Assembly (NCBI GenBank): GCA_033398695.1
Contig: CM065819.1
Span: 10,465,501 to 10,529,500 of the forward strand
Direction of reading: 5' to 3'
Length of the DNA: 64,000 nt
DNA from: Orobanche coerulescens
Lineage: Eukaryota; Streptophyta; Magnoliopsida; Lamiales; Orobanchaceae
In this document: positions 34,601 to 45,040 of the stretch, in pieces
Layout of the letters: each line of letters opens with the position of its first letter
Numbering within the stretch: the stretch's first letter is position 1
Translations under genes and position numbers: made by a program
Notes under the pieces: generated by a model
The model's database searches: none
Told to the model about the DNA's origin: nothing
The model's input: only the letters and a program-made list of their open reading frames with translations

Positions 34601-35150
34601 CTTCACAATAAAATGAATCACGAGACAGACAAAGTCGCTCGCGCACAAGCCATGGTCATGGAGTCGGTCCATCGAACTCCGCGATCGTGCACGGTTCCTC
34701 AAGACGGACGACCGTCCTCGAGGATTCGACAAAGTTGAAGACCGCTCACTCAACGAATTATTTTCATCCCCTTACTTTCACTAAGTGGATAAAAACAAGG
34801 GGGAAGAGTGCGGACTACCTATACGACGATCGTTCCTATTCAACCACATACGGAGATCGCCATTTTTCAGATGTTGTGCAGTGATCGAATTTGTTGTAAA
34901 AGTTATCTTTATGAGTTTATCAATTCATTTGGAACTACCCTTGCAATGGTCTCTCCTCACACATTTGTACAAAGTGAAACAAAGACTCAAAAATAGCAAT
35001 CATTCAAGTGATAAGTCAGAAAATCAAACATTCATTTCATTGCTTGAAGGATAGAAATGCATGGTCGCCCGAAGGCCAAAATGCTACAAAAAGAAAGCTA
35101 CAAATTACAAGACTGGAATAGCCAAAACAAACAAACAAGATTGAAGAGTC
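34601..35150. other. Spacer inside element T
   Basis: No sense gene. It is the region downstream of the antisense ORF's stop and may hold its 3' end; an AATAAA-like signal is not obvious. Confidence 0.45.
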
Positions 35151-37814
35151 TCAGGCCCCCGCCTGGCCTTCGCCTTCAACCGCCGGCTCGACCTGCGGCC
35201 CTTCCCCAGTTCTCGGAGCGGCCTCCCCGTCCTCCGGAGCGTCAGGATGAACGAGGTTCGCCGGAGTCGGATACCAGCTCAAATCCACGCCAAGCTCCGA
35301 GAGATCCAAAATCGGCAAGGAGAAAGCAGGATGGAGAGGATGCTCCAGCGCATACGCCTTGAAATTCTCAGCAAGAGGGCCGACCTCCAGCCCTCCCTTC
35401 TTGGCAGCTCGGATCGAGTAAGCGAACGCCATATAATAGGCAAACTCGCTGACAAACTCCAAGTTAAGGAAGGGATTGGCTTTGGTCGCCTCTACCTCCC
35501 CCTTCAGCTCCGCCATCGCGTGTTGCGACCCTTGGAGCTCGGCCTCCCTCGCAGCTATCTTCTCCTTAGACTCCGCCAGCTCGCTAGTCAACCGAGCGAT
35601 CGTCACCTTCTGACGATCGGCCTCCATCTCAGCAACCTTCTGCGCCCGGACAACATTCATCATCCTGTCCCGGAATCGGTCAACCGCCAACCGAGACATC
35701 TCGGCATCCCTCCTCGCCATCTCAATCTCTTGGCTCGCCGCTTGGCTGCCTCCAGAGAGTCCTTCTCCATTGCCGCGATCTTGTCGGTGAACTCGGCGTT
35801 CTCTTTCCAAGCCGCCTCGAGATCCGCCTGCAGGCGAATAGTGGAAGGTCGCCCCTCAAACTCCTGCGCAGCCTGGACAGCCATGGTCGCCGTCTGGAGA
35901 GAAAGGGAGAGAACAGCCTGCATCGTACTCCCAGATCGCTGACGAGCGATCGCATCTAGATCGATCGTCCAGGCCTTCGGTAAAGCGGAAACAGCCTTGC
36001 TGACGTATTGCGGGATGTCACAGGACTGGCGAGGAGATCGGCTCGCTAAGAAATCCAACACCATCGGCGGGAAAGATGGATCTGTGCGACGGATCCTGCA
36101 TCAAAACAACAAAATTAGCACAACTCCTGCGCAAATGACAAGTTTTAAACTCAGCAAGCATTCTACCTCTCGGCTCTCTCAGGATCGCGACCGAAGTATG
36201 GCTTCCCGCGAGGGGTCTCAGCTTCGGCGATCGCCATCTCCCGCAGGAAATCCGCGGAGGGAGCTGGCTCTTTCTCCGGAGGAACAACAGTGATTGGAGG
36301 CGCGACGATCGGCACCTCACTGGCAGGGGCAGAAACTGGAGTTTCTCCCGACCTCTGCCGTTTGCGATTTGTCCGAAGCTCCTCCACCCGAACTTCCTCC
36401 TCGGCCACGATCGGCTCCACGCGAGGCTCCGCCTCCGGGATGATAGGTACCGCCACAGGAGGAGTCCACGATGACTTCGTCTGGCGGAGGCGACCCAAAA
36501 CTCCGAGGTTCGACATGGCAATCTCCGGTGGGGGCTCCACAAAGCAAGGAAAGCGAACCTCTACAAATAAGAACGATCAAGCCACAGTTAGTCATATTCC
36601 TCCAACAGGACGATCACCCAGCAAATGGAGATCGTAGAAATTCGTACCTGAAACCGAGAGATGTCTCGAAAAATGGAGTACGCGAGCGTACAACCGACGA
36701 CTCTCCTTGTTGATCCGGTTAGCGTCCAATTCGTCGTCCGGCAAGCTTCGTATCGGCTTCCAGACGACCAGGAAATCAAAAGGTAGCTCCTTGATCGCCG
36801 GAATATAAAAACCTGCAAAAGCAAATTCAAATTAGATCAGTTCAGAACATATCCGAACTAAGGGAGAGTCTGAACCCTTACAGGGATGTCTCTCCCGAAA
36901 ACCAGTGGGAATCTCCAGCTCGCCAGTGGGATTGTCGCTCGCGGAGGCTTTCCACGTACCGGCGACCCAGAACCACTTCGCCGGATCGCCCCGTGCCTTG
37001 TTCGGGACTCCAAGGATCACCCGAACGGATTGGCCTTGTATATGATAGCCTCTGACCGACCCTTTCTGAGCCGTCAGTTTGAACAGGTGGTTCATCTCCG
37101 ACAGCGAAGGAAGGCGGTAATGTCGGTGACCGCCGAACAAGGTGAGGGTACACATTATCTGGAGCCAAGCATTTGGCATCAGCTGGAGAGGCGCCACGTT
37201 CCAAGCAGCCAACAGATGGGAGACAGCGAACGACAAGGGGAATCGCAACCCTGCCTCCATGATCGCTTCATTCACAGCGACCATCCCCTCTGGAGGCTGA
37301 TCGACTCTCTCATTCTCGGCCGGCACGAAGAGATCCACGTCTGAGGGGATATGAAACCTCGTCCTCCAGACGGCCAGATCCTTCCTGGTCGCCGAGCTCC
37401 TGATGTGGCCAAGCGACCACAGAGATCGCTGAGCAGCCCGAAACAGCGATCGCTTGGGAGGTTGATAAGGGTGAGAGATCGAATACTCCCGGAAATCAAA
37501 TCTTGGAGACGGACCAGCCAGCCCCTCCATGATCTCAGCAAATGCCTCATAAGCCCGGCCAAAGGCACTGTGCCCTCCCAGTAGGCCCTGACCGCAAGAT
37601 CTCTCTGCATCTGCGAGCGCCTGTGTTTGACGGCCGCCTCTTTAGCCGCGTCAGCCTCGTTGAACAGCGCCTCCACCTCCGCAGGGTCAATTCCGGCCCG
37701 AATAGCCTCAGCGGCCGTCTCCAGATGGAATTCAGCGGTGGAACCTCCCCGGACATCAGAAGTCCCAGCGGCGGAGGAAGTGCCCACTCCGTATGAAGAA
37801 GATGTTCCAGCCAT
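35151..37814 (-). pseudogene. Antisense spliced ORF of element T (putative gypsy-type transposon, Transposase_28-like)
   Basis: Four exons on the minus strand from ATG 37814: 37814-36882, 36812-36648, 36560-36167 and 36095-35151. All three introns (36881-36813, 36647-36561, 36166-36096; 69-87 bases) have GT...AG ends, and joining the exons keeps the frame open. The domain in exon 1 with EAGLRFPLSFAVSHLLAAWN and LQLMPNAWLQIMCTLTLF matches my recollection of Pfam's putative gypsy-type transposon family. Exon 4 is a long heptad-rich coiled coil with an EFVSEFAYYMAFAYSIRAAK block and acidic tail. Two single-base frame slips (near 37575 in a G run and near 35750) disable this copy. Its TATA box is at 37970-37977. 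Function unknown. Confidence 0.78.
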
Positions 37815-37969
37815 TTTTGAAGAAAAGAGGAGAAAAGGAATGTTCGTCTTACCCAAAGATGAAATTGTTCGACGATCGGCAGTCGAATCTCTCAGAAGCG
37901 TTCTTCAGCAAAGTCCTTCTTTCTCCAGTGATGAAACGCGTAAGAGTTTTGACGTTGTGTCCTCACGTC

Positions 37970-37977
37970 CTTTTATA
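37970..37977 (-). promoter_or_regulatory. TATA box of T's antisense ORF
   Basis: CCTATAAAAGG on the minus strand, about 156 bases upstream of ATG 37814. Confidence 0.65.
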
Positions 37978-37984
37978 GGAGGCG

Positions 37985-38321
37985 AAAAGGACTCCTGTGC
38001 AATTAAGAAGAATCTCAGGGGTCGGAAGTGCAGCCGTCGCATTTATTGACTCCCTCGAGACCCGCGTACGCGTCTTTTCAAGGACGCGTCAATCGAGGAG
38101 TCATTAATGACCGTTGTTATCCTCCAACGAAAGCCCGACACGTGCGCGGAGACTTATCCACGCCCATTGCCATTTCCCGCGCAGTTTAGCGGCCAACCAG
38201 GTCGTCCAAATTCAATTTCAATCAGCTCAATGACGATCGCCAGTTCAGTAAAATGCAAAGGCACTCGCCATAATTCAGCGATCGCCAGCAGAACCACCTC
38301 ACCCCACGTTTCCAACGTAGG
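37985..38321. other. Upstream region of the antisense ORF
   Basis: No frame. It holds GCGTCTTT..AGGACGCGTC-like inverted sequence near 38065-38090 and CGATCGCC motifs (38275-38285). It probably carries the antisense promoter's upstream elements and T's 3' untranslated region. Confidence 0.45.
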
Positions 38322-38339
38322 GGCGAGCTGGGGGGCAAT
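38322..38339 (+). other. Polypurine tract of element T
   Basis: GGCGAGCTGGGGGGCAAT immediately before the 3' LTR. Confidence 0.65.
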
Positions 38340-39431
38340 TGTTGTGTCAAGATTTATTCATCTCGACAGACGATCGACTATAAGGCCGAGCGACCGAGTG
38401 CACAACCAGTTAATCTATGGCGAACTCGCCTAAAGCGGAGATACCAGACCGCCTTCGGGCATTTAGAGATCGACTCCCAAGGCGATCGCCCTTCGGCGTT
38501 CAGCGACCGTCTCTGATATCCGACCTAAGATGATCGTCCTACGCCACCTTCTGAAATCGTCGTCCGTCCAAGTCCACGAAGACTGAGTCTCATAGCAGCT
38601 CCCATGTGCGGATCCCCGACAGCCGCCGCAATTCCCGGATCATTGACCACAGCCTGGCACCACCTCATCACCTACCGACAAGCCCGTCGAAAGGTACAAG
38701 GTGGGGCCACCTGCGACAGCGACTCGGACGCGTGCAGGCTTCTCATTGGACCGCACGGTTGACTGCCAGCAACTCCTGCAGACTTTGGAGGGACAAGCCC
38801 ATGTGCTAAAAGACGATCACCCGCTTATAATAATGCAGCAAAGGCGATCGCCCAGCAGGTTCAAGGGATATAAATAGAAAACATCCCGCAACCGGTAAAA
38901 GGTTGGCAATTCATTACAAGAAGTTCAGAGAAAATACATACTAACATACATAATCTCAAGCTCCCGACTTCCTCACCGGAATCTACCTTAGGATTTCTCT
39001 CTCAGCACCTCTCAACCAGAAGACGGTCGGCAGAGGCTAGAAGTCTCCACAGATCAGATTCACAAGCCACGGAGCTCAAGCATACAGCTAATACTCGCCG
39101 TGAGAGACTGTCGATCCATCACCGCCGCCATTGTTCATCTCCGTTGTCACAAGAACTCACAGAGCATCATATCTGGTTCTTCCGGCAATCTACACGCTCA
39201 CTAGCTAAGATAACAAGAATCTTTACACTCATTGTAATAGTATTCTTACATTAGTACTTGTATCCCCGAATATTAGTATTAATAATATCTCGCGAGAGCA
39301 TTCAAGCCCGGGACTAACAACCCCGACAATTCTTGTGTTATTTACTTTTCCCACAGAAGTGTTCTCGCATTTGTTTGCTATCCATCCATTCCAGCAATAT
39401 CTATCTCCGGATAATATTTTGGGTAGCAACA
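38340..39431 (+). repeat. 3' LTR of element T
   Basis: 1092 bases, same ends as the 5' LTR and only scattered base changes, mostly C/T and G/A, indicating modest age. Confidence 0.92.
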
Positions 39432-40365
39432 ACTTCCTTTTCGGCTTCTCACCAACAACGGGAGTTTTGCTGTGAGAAATCTTTCTTTTCTTTGAAGTCT
39501 CCTCGCTCTGGACTTCGAAGACACATCCCTCGGATCGGAAGAAAGGGGCAAATTTCGGACAAAAGGTCTGTTCGCAATCAGGGGTCCTTTGTTGAAAACA
39601 GAGGGCCTGATGCTTCCCATGTATATCCGAGAATTGATCTTCTTTGCGTCTTCGGCTTGCAGAACACCGCATTTTGTCATAATGTAATTCAGAATAAAAC
39701 CAAAAGACTTCTTCTGCGAGGCAGGCTTAGAGACTTCTTCCTGCAACCTCTTGAGAATTATTTGACACCAGTTGATCTTTTCACAGGTCAGGATTGCAAC
39801 CATCATCCTGAACCTTAAATTGGTGCACATCTCAAACGCACCTGTTCTATTCTGAATTACGCGGCAACAAAAATCATGTAAATAAATAAAAGAGTTTCTT
39901 GTGGCAATAAGTGTGAACCGTTTCAACCGATGTTGAACTGGTGAACAATCCATAATATCTGGTCAGGACTTCTTGGGACCCAAAGGTCTCAAGATCTTCC
40001 ATTGTCAGGCCATCAGCAGGAAGCCTGTAGAGATTCTGAAGCAGCTCTTGGTCAACACGGATCTCGACTCCGCGAATGACAGCAGTGATGTCAGCAACAT
40101 TTTCTCCTTGAGCGAGAGATAAGAAACGGACAGCAGCGTTGAGATAAAATCCCTCAACCAGATAAGCATCAAAACGCTCAGCGGTGTGACTTCCAATGCG
40201 ATAAAGGCCTTGCTGACGAATGCTCGTAATGACGTACTCCATCGATTCGACATCATCACCTTCGGAACGAACACGTTCAAGCACGATAGATCTAGCAAAG
40301 ATTCGTCCATCGATGATGTTGGAGGACTTCTTGAGAGAGATAGAGGAGGTCTGAGAAGATGCCAT
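39432..40365 (-). pseudogene. Env-position ORF of S, N-terminal piece
   Basis: Starts at ATG 40365 (MASSQTSSISLKK) with a folded-looking domain: DGRIFARSIVLERVRSEG, ERFDAYLVEGFYLNAAVRFL, GVEIRVDQELLQNLYRLP (residues about 15-130), similar in layout to plant transposon-type domains in which a basic helical segment precedes GV-I-V-...LP. A frameshift near 39880 leads to FEMCTNLRFRMMVAILTCEK and LNYIMTKCGVLQAEDAKK, another near 39660 to a Lys/Arg-rich EETSKKRKISHSKTPVVGEK, and T then interrupts at 39431. Across both insertions the ORF is about 1,040 codons. It has a private TATA box. No signal peptide is apparent. Confidence 0.7.
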
Positions 40366-40497
40366 TGACGATTCTCGAAGAAAAGTAAAGAAGATTCAAA
40401 GAGAAATGCAGTAAAAGCAAAAAGGCTTGTAGGCTGTATGCTCAAGGACTCGTTCAATATGTAGAAAACGTAAAGAGTCTGAAGAGGCATTTACAGT

Positions 40498-40507
40498 CCT
40501 TTTTATA
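40498..40507 (-). promoter_or_regulatory. TATA box of S's env-position ORF
   Basis: CTATAAAAAGG on the minus strand, about 135 bases upstream of ATG 40365 and about 615 bases downstream of the pol stop. Confidence 0.6.
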
Positions 40508-41120
40508 GTGGGAGGTAGCGAAGGGTTTACAGATAATGAACGGTTAGATTTAAGGGATGGGAACCGTTGTTTAAAATAGACCACCACAATGGACTGAGTG
40601 TAACTGGTACAACTTATCCATCTCTTTTTAAAATAAGAGTGGGTCCCACTTTTGACTTATCAAATTACCCTTATTGCCCAAAACAGCAGTGTAAAATTAA
40701 TAAAAAAATTTGAAACATCGCGGCTTTGGAGATATCAATGTCCAGATGTCGTGTAAAGCATTTAATGCGAAAGACTTTTTACTTATAACAGGGCACATGG
40801 ACTAAAGATAGTTTTAAAATGAATAACATGACAATTGATTTCCCATCGTATGTGATGTATCCGCGAAAATACAGCGTTCCTCCTTAAAAGGTACATACGA
40901 GTTTCAATTCCATACAGCAACTTTCGGATTAATGCTGTATTCTTGGGTCGTACTGTATTCTCCCTTAGTTATTGCACACGTCAGTTGTAGGATAGTTTAT
41001 GTATCTTTGTTCCTACAGTGCTGTTCTGATAGTCTGAGTGTACTGATAACTAACGGTGGATACTGTATTCTTGGGTCTTACAACATTCCCCCTCAATTGC
41101 TGAGTAAAAGCATTAAAAAC
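40508..41120 (-). other. Spacer between pol and the extra ORF of S
   Basis: No frame. It contains repeats of TACTGTATTCTTGGGTC-type sequence (40935-41085). It holds the presumed promoter region of the extra ORF. Confidence 0.5.
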
Positions 41121-43195
41121 TTACAGTGAGTCAGGCTGTAGCAATCCTAATTCATGTCGAAGCATGCATAATCTTGCTGTGTCGAGAGGTTTGGTAAAGA
41201 TGTCGGCTAACTGGATTTCTGTATGAACATTTTCCATCCGAACATCCTTGTTCTCAACATGATTCCTGATGAAGTGATGCTTCATGATTATATGCTTAGT
41301 GCACGAGTGAAATACAGAGTTGTGCGTTATTGCAATTGCACCCGTGCTATCGCACATTATTGGCGTTTCTTTGGCTTCAATTCCATAGTCTGATAGCTAT
41401 TGTTGCATCCAAAGGATCTGCATACAGCAACTATCAGCAGCATAGTATTCTCATTCAGCTGTTGAAAGCGAGTTTGCCAATTGTTTCTTGCTAAACCAAG
41501 ACACGAGTCTAGGTCCAAGAAAATGACAAGTTCCACTTATACTCTTCCTATCTACCTTGCAGCCTATGACATCCGATTGGCTGTAGCCAACTATATCGAA
41601 TCCGCCTTCTTTAAGATACCACAGTCCTACATCGACTGTTCCTTTGACGTATTTCAGGATTCGTTTGGCTGTTGCGAAGTGTGATTCTTTAGGTGCTACT
41701 TGATATAACGCACACACTGCTACAACAAACTGGATATCGGGCCTGCTAGACGTTAGGTACAGGAGTGAGCCAATAAGCTTCCTGTAGAGTGATTGATCAA
41801 CCGACTTTCTAGCTTCATCAGCAGAAATTTGCACAGAAGTGCTCATGGGGGTTGACGATGATTTGGAAGTATTCATTCCAAACTTGTTGAGAAGCTCCTT
41901 GCTTATTTTTCCTGGTTGATGAAAATCCCTGTAGGCAACTGCTTTACCTGCAATCCTAGGGAATAACTAAGTTCTCCCATCATACTCATTTCAAATTTAC
42001 TTTGCATGAGATGACAGAACCTTAGTTGAACCAAATATTATATCATCTACATATATTTGAACCATCAGGAGGTCATCACCTTCCTGTATTTTGAATAAGG
42101 TCTTGTCCACAGCACCTTTCTCGAATCCATATCGGTTAGATACTGGGACAGAGTCTCATACCATGCTCTAGGGGTTTGCTTAAGTCCATATAGCGCTTTT
42201 CTTATCCTGTATTCGAGGTCTCCGCCTTTTGGATTGACAAACCCTGGTGGTTCTTCAACATATACTTCTTCGGCAAGGTCTCCATTCAGGAATGCACTCT
42301 TGACGTCCATTTGATATACAATGAAGCTCTTATGGGTAGCACGGGCTAAAAATATCCTAATGGCTTCTAGTCTGGCTACATGGGCAAATGTTTCATCATA
42401 GTCTATGCCTTCTTCCTGTCTATATCCTTGGGCGACTAGTCGGGATTTATTCCTGATAATGAGTCCATTTCTATCTTTCTTATTTCTAAATACCCATTTG
42501 ATTCCAATTACGAATTGATGTGTAGGTCTGGGTACAAGATACCATATATTATTTCTTTCGAAACCGTTAAGCTCCTCTTCCATAGATGTAATCCAATGAG
42601 AGTTGTTGAGAGCTTCTTTGGTAGAAACAGGTTCGGATTGGGCTAAGAATACGGCAATAGTGCACATGTTGAGTCTTCTAAGCTCGGATTGAGATTCCGA
42701 TTCAGGAAATGGCGATATCTTAGACTCAGGTTCTTCTTCCGCACATAGTACATTTCCTTGTGTAATCTATATTCTCCTTCGAGTAGAAACTCCAGCATCA
42801 ATATTTCTTATGATCAACTCTTGTGGGTGATCTCTCAACCATCTTCTGGTGGGTTCTAATTCGGCATCCCGTATTGTATCTTGAGTTGCTGTAGTATTGG
42901 CTTCAGCTTGTACACCATCAACTTCATCTACTTCAGTTCTTACAGCTGTGGGGTTGATTTCTAAGTCAACGACAGGCTCTATAGGAGTTGATGGATCTAT
43001 GATGGAAAGTTGTTGGATGTTCTGAGTAAGGTCTTCCACTCCTGTAGGATCATGGTGAGGTTCGTCAAATACTACATGAACTGATTCCTCAATTGTTAGC
43101 TTCCCTTTATTAAAGATCCTGTAAGCTTTGCTAACAGAGGAATATCCTAAAAATATCCCTTCATCCGATTTCTCATCGAAGGTTCTAATCCTTGT
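41121..43195 (-). pseudogene. Copia pol of S: integrase tail, RT, RNase H
   Basis: Integrase tail: FDEKSDEGIFLGYSS and ESVHVVFDEP (43190-43060), then a linker. RT (42667-42020): [40 protein letters not shown] (catalytic Asp), [14 protein letters not shown] and, after a frameshift near 42070, MVQIYVDDIIFGST. RNase H (41876-41121): YLTSSRPDIQFVVAVCALYQ, ESHFATAKRILKYVKGTVDV, IMKHHFIRNHVENKDVRM and QLADIFTKPLD, ending in a stop at 41121. The wording is SIRE1/Sirevirus-like. Frameshifts and a TAG near 41450 inactivate it. Protease and the integrase core are absent. Confidence 0.82.
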
Positions 43196-43401
43196 TCGCG
43201 CTCTTTCTCGAGCATCTCTGCATGAGCTTGGCCATCAATCCTTGGGGCTGGATTTAACTTCATGATCTTTATGGGGCCATCCTATATGACAAAAATAATC
43301 TCTTCGTGCATTGCTGTAAGATGAGCCTCCATCCTAACTCTCCAGTCGTCAAACTCGTTAATAGAAAACATAGGGACGTTGTTGATCATTGATGTATCCA
43401 T
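43196..43401 (-). pseudogene. N-terminal stub of S gag
   Basis: ATG 43401 opens NVPMFSINEFDDWRVRMEAH, the start of a copia Gag (substrate-specificity UBN2-type region), but after about 55 residues the sequence jumps into integrase-tail coding sequence. About 3 kb of gag, protease and integrase core is missing. The deletion point is near 43195-43240. Confidence 0.65.
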
Positions 43402-43494
43402 ATGAGAATATAAAAAAAAGACTGTTTTACAAAGATAAGTGATTTAAGGATCTGATTCGGTCAAAAATACGACTGATTCTTTTTAGAATCAACT

Positions 43495-43506
43495 GCTCTG
43501 GTACCA
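43495..43506 (-). other. Primer-binding site of S
   Basis: TGGTACCAGAGC on the minus strand, two bases inside the LTR; one base from the Met-tRNA site TGGTATCAGAGC. Confidence 0.8.
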
Positions 43507-43508
43507 CT

Positions 43509-44733
43509 TGTTGGCCACTAAGTATACAGAATACAGCTTGGAAAGTGTTTTAAACAACAGGTTGTATGATTTTCAAATCTGAGTGCATATCGGAAGTCTT
43601 GTTGAAGTAAGTTGTTGTAAATACAGCAACTAGATATGAAGTGTATACTTAAAAATAATCACAGATATTAAAACAGTAAATGCAGAAGGTAAATGACACG
43701 ATAATTAAAGTGGTTCGAGTTAAACTCCTCTACGTCCACTGGTCCTCCACACAGGAGTTAAAATGTTTATTATAAATACTATGTACACAACTACGTATTT
43801 ATAATCAAACCTATCAAAGTATCATTCACACAGATTGATACAATGATCGAAGCTTTGAACCGTTCACACAGATTGGTTTAGGCTTTCACTTGACTAACTT
43901 CTTCACACACAGTTCCGAAGCTTTGTCTCTTCAATGCAAGTCCGTCACACACAGTTCGGGAAAAGCAATGCTTTCTCAGTCCACACAGGGATGATGGGTA
44001 TGTTCAATGATAGAACGATGGTTTGAACAACAGCTTGATTTTCTTGATCTTTAGCTGCTGGTGTGTTGGTCAAGGTTGAGCACTTGGATATTTCTTCTCT
44101 CAGGATATGCAGTATACTTGAAGAAATATGTTTGCTCAGATATATTCTTGTAAGTACTTCTTGGTTAGATGTGAGTTTGTGTGTTGGTGATCTTCAAACT
44201 CTTGGAGATATATATAGATTCTGAATAGATCCGTTGGGAATAGATCCATTGAGCAAGATTCCGTGACAACTAGATAGTTGACTTGTATAAACCAAGATCC
44301 GGATTTTGCGTGGTTTGAAAATCTCTGTCAGCTTTAGTATTTAAATACTTTATCCCTTCAGTATTTAAATACTTCTTTATCAAACGGGACTTGACTTTAG
44401 CGAATACCAAATATTCCTTTTTAAATGGTCTTCAGTCTTGTTTTGATAGGCATTGAATGTCTCAATACTTTACAGCTTGAATGTTGTATCTATTTGTGCT
44501 GTAGGCTATGAAGGAGAGGTCGTTGTATGGAATGTTTGTTGTATGAAGGGACAGCTTCCATACTTGGCACTTTTAGATTCTTGTTGCTGTATGATGGCAT
44601 AAAGATAAGTTTGTGATACAGGATCAGCAAACTTCGATTGGACTTTCGATACAGCAACTTGTTGTATGCTGGATTGGCACATTGTCAAAACACTTTATCA
44701 AAATCTTTCGATACAGGGATTGTTATCCCAACA
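43509..44733 (-). repeat. 5' LTR of element S
   Basis: 1225 bases. It has AGTATTTAAATACT palindromes at 44336-44349 and 44360-44373, in the same place as in the other LTR, and a TATATATA region at 44208-44216. Confidence 0.92.
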
Positions 44734-45040
44734 ACATATCATCAACATAGAGACATAGGAAGATCACAAGGTTATCACGCACATTCATATACAAACACTT
44801 GTCACAAACGTTATGAACAAATCCATTCGAAAGTATGACCGAGTCAAACTTTTGATGCCATTATTTGGGTGCTTGTTTTTATACATATAAGGATTTGACA
44901 AGCTTTCAAACCTTTTGTTCATTACCTTGAAGCACATAGCCTTCTGGCTGCTCAATGTAAATCTCCTAATTGAGATCTCCATTTAGAAATGCCGTCTTAA
45001 CATCTATTTGATGAACATTCAGGTATACAAAGAATCCAAG
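44734..45040 (-). pseudogene. RT middle piece of element B
   Basis: Between H and S. It encodes VHQIDVKTAFLNGDLN with a stop, then IEQPEG-like sequence and LVIFLCLYVDDM, the copia catalytic box, at the S junction. It is continuous with 47345-47625 above and 22523 below. Stops and shifts are present. Confidence 0.78.

Larger units (their letters stand above)
31165..39431 (+). mobile_element. Tat-lineage Ty3/gypsy element T, non-autonomous
   Basis: LTRs at 31165-32257 and 38340-39431 (TGTTGTGTCAAG...GGTAGCAACA), near identical. A TGGCGC-type primer site follows the first LTR and a G-rich polypurine tract precedes the second. Inside: a gag frame (one stop), tandem repeats, and a spliced antisense ORF; there is no protease, RT or integrase. 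Flanks GCTTC/ACTTC differ at one base, an imperfect duplication. Antisense ORFs between pol and the 3' LTR are known in Tat-lineage elements. Movement would depend on a helper element. Confidence 0.86.
22524..44733 (-). mobile_element. Sirevirus-like Ty1/copia element S with an env-position ORF
   Basis: LTRs at 43509-44733 (5') and 22524-23749 (3'), TGTTGG...CCAACA ends, and a perfect ACATA duplication (22519-22523 and 44734-44738) in B's RT. Element order: primer site, start of gag fused to the integrase tail, RT, RNase H, a long extra ORF, polypurine tract. An extra ORF between pol and the 3' LTR is the hallmark position of the env-like ORF of SIRE1-type Sireviruses. Elements G and T inserted into that ORF later, so the original S was about 9.2 kb. 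Confidence 0.86.

Noticed and set aside
35247..35942. Plus-strand frame of 231 codons
   Set aside because: It is the shadow of the antisense spliced ORF; no family is recognisable in this frame.
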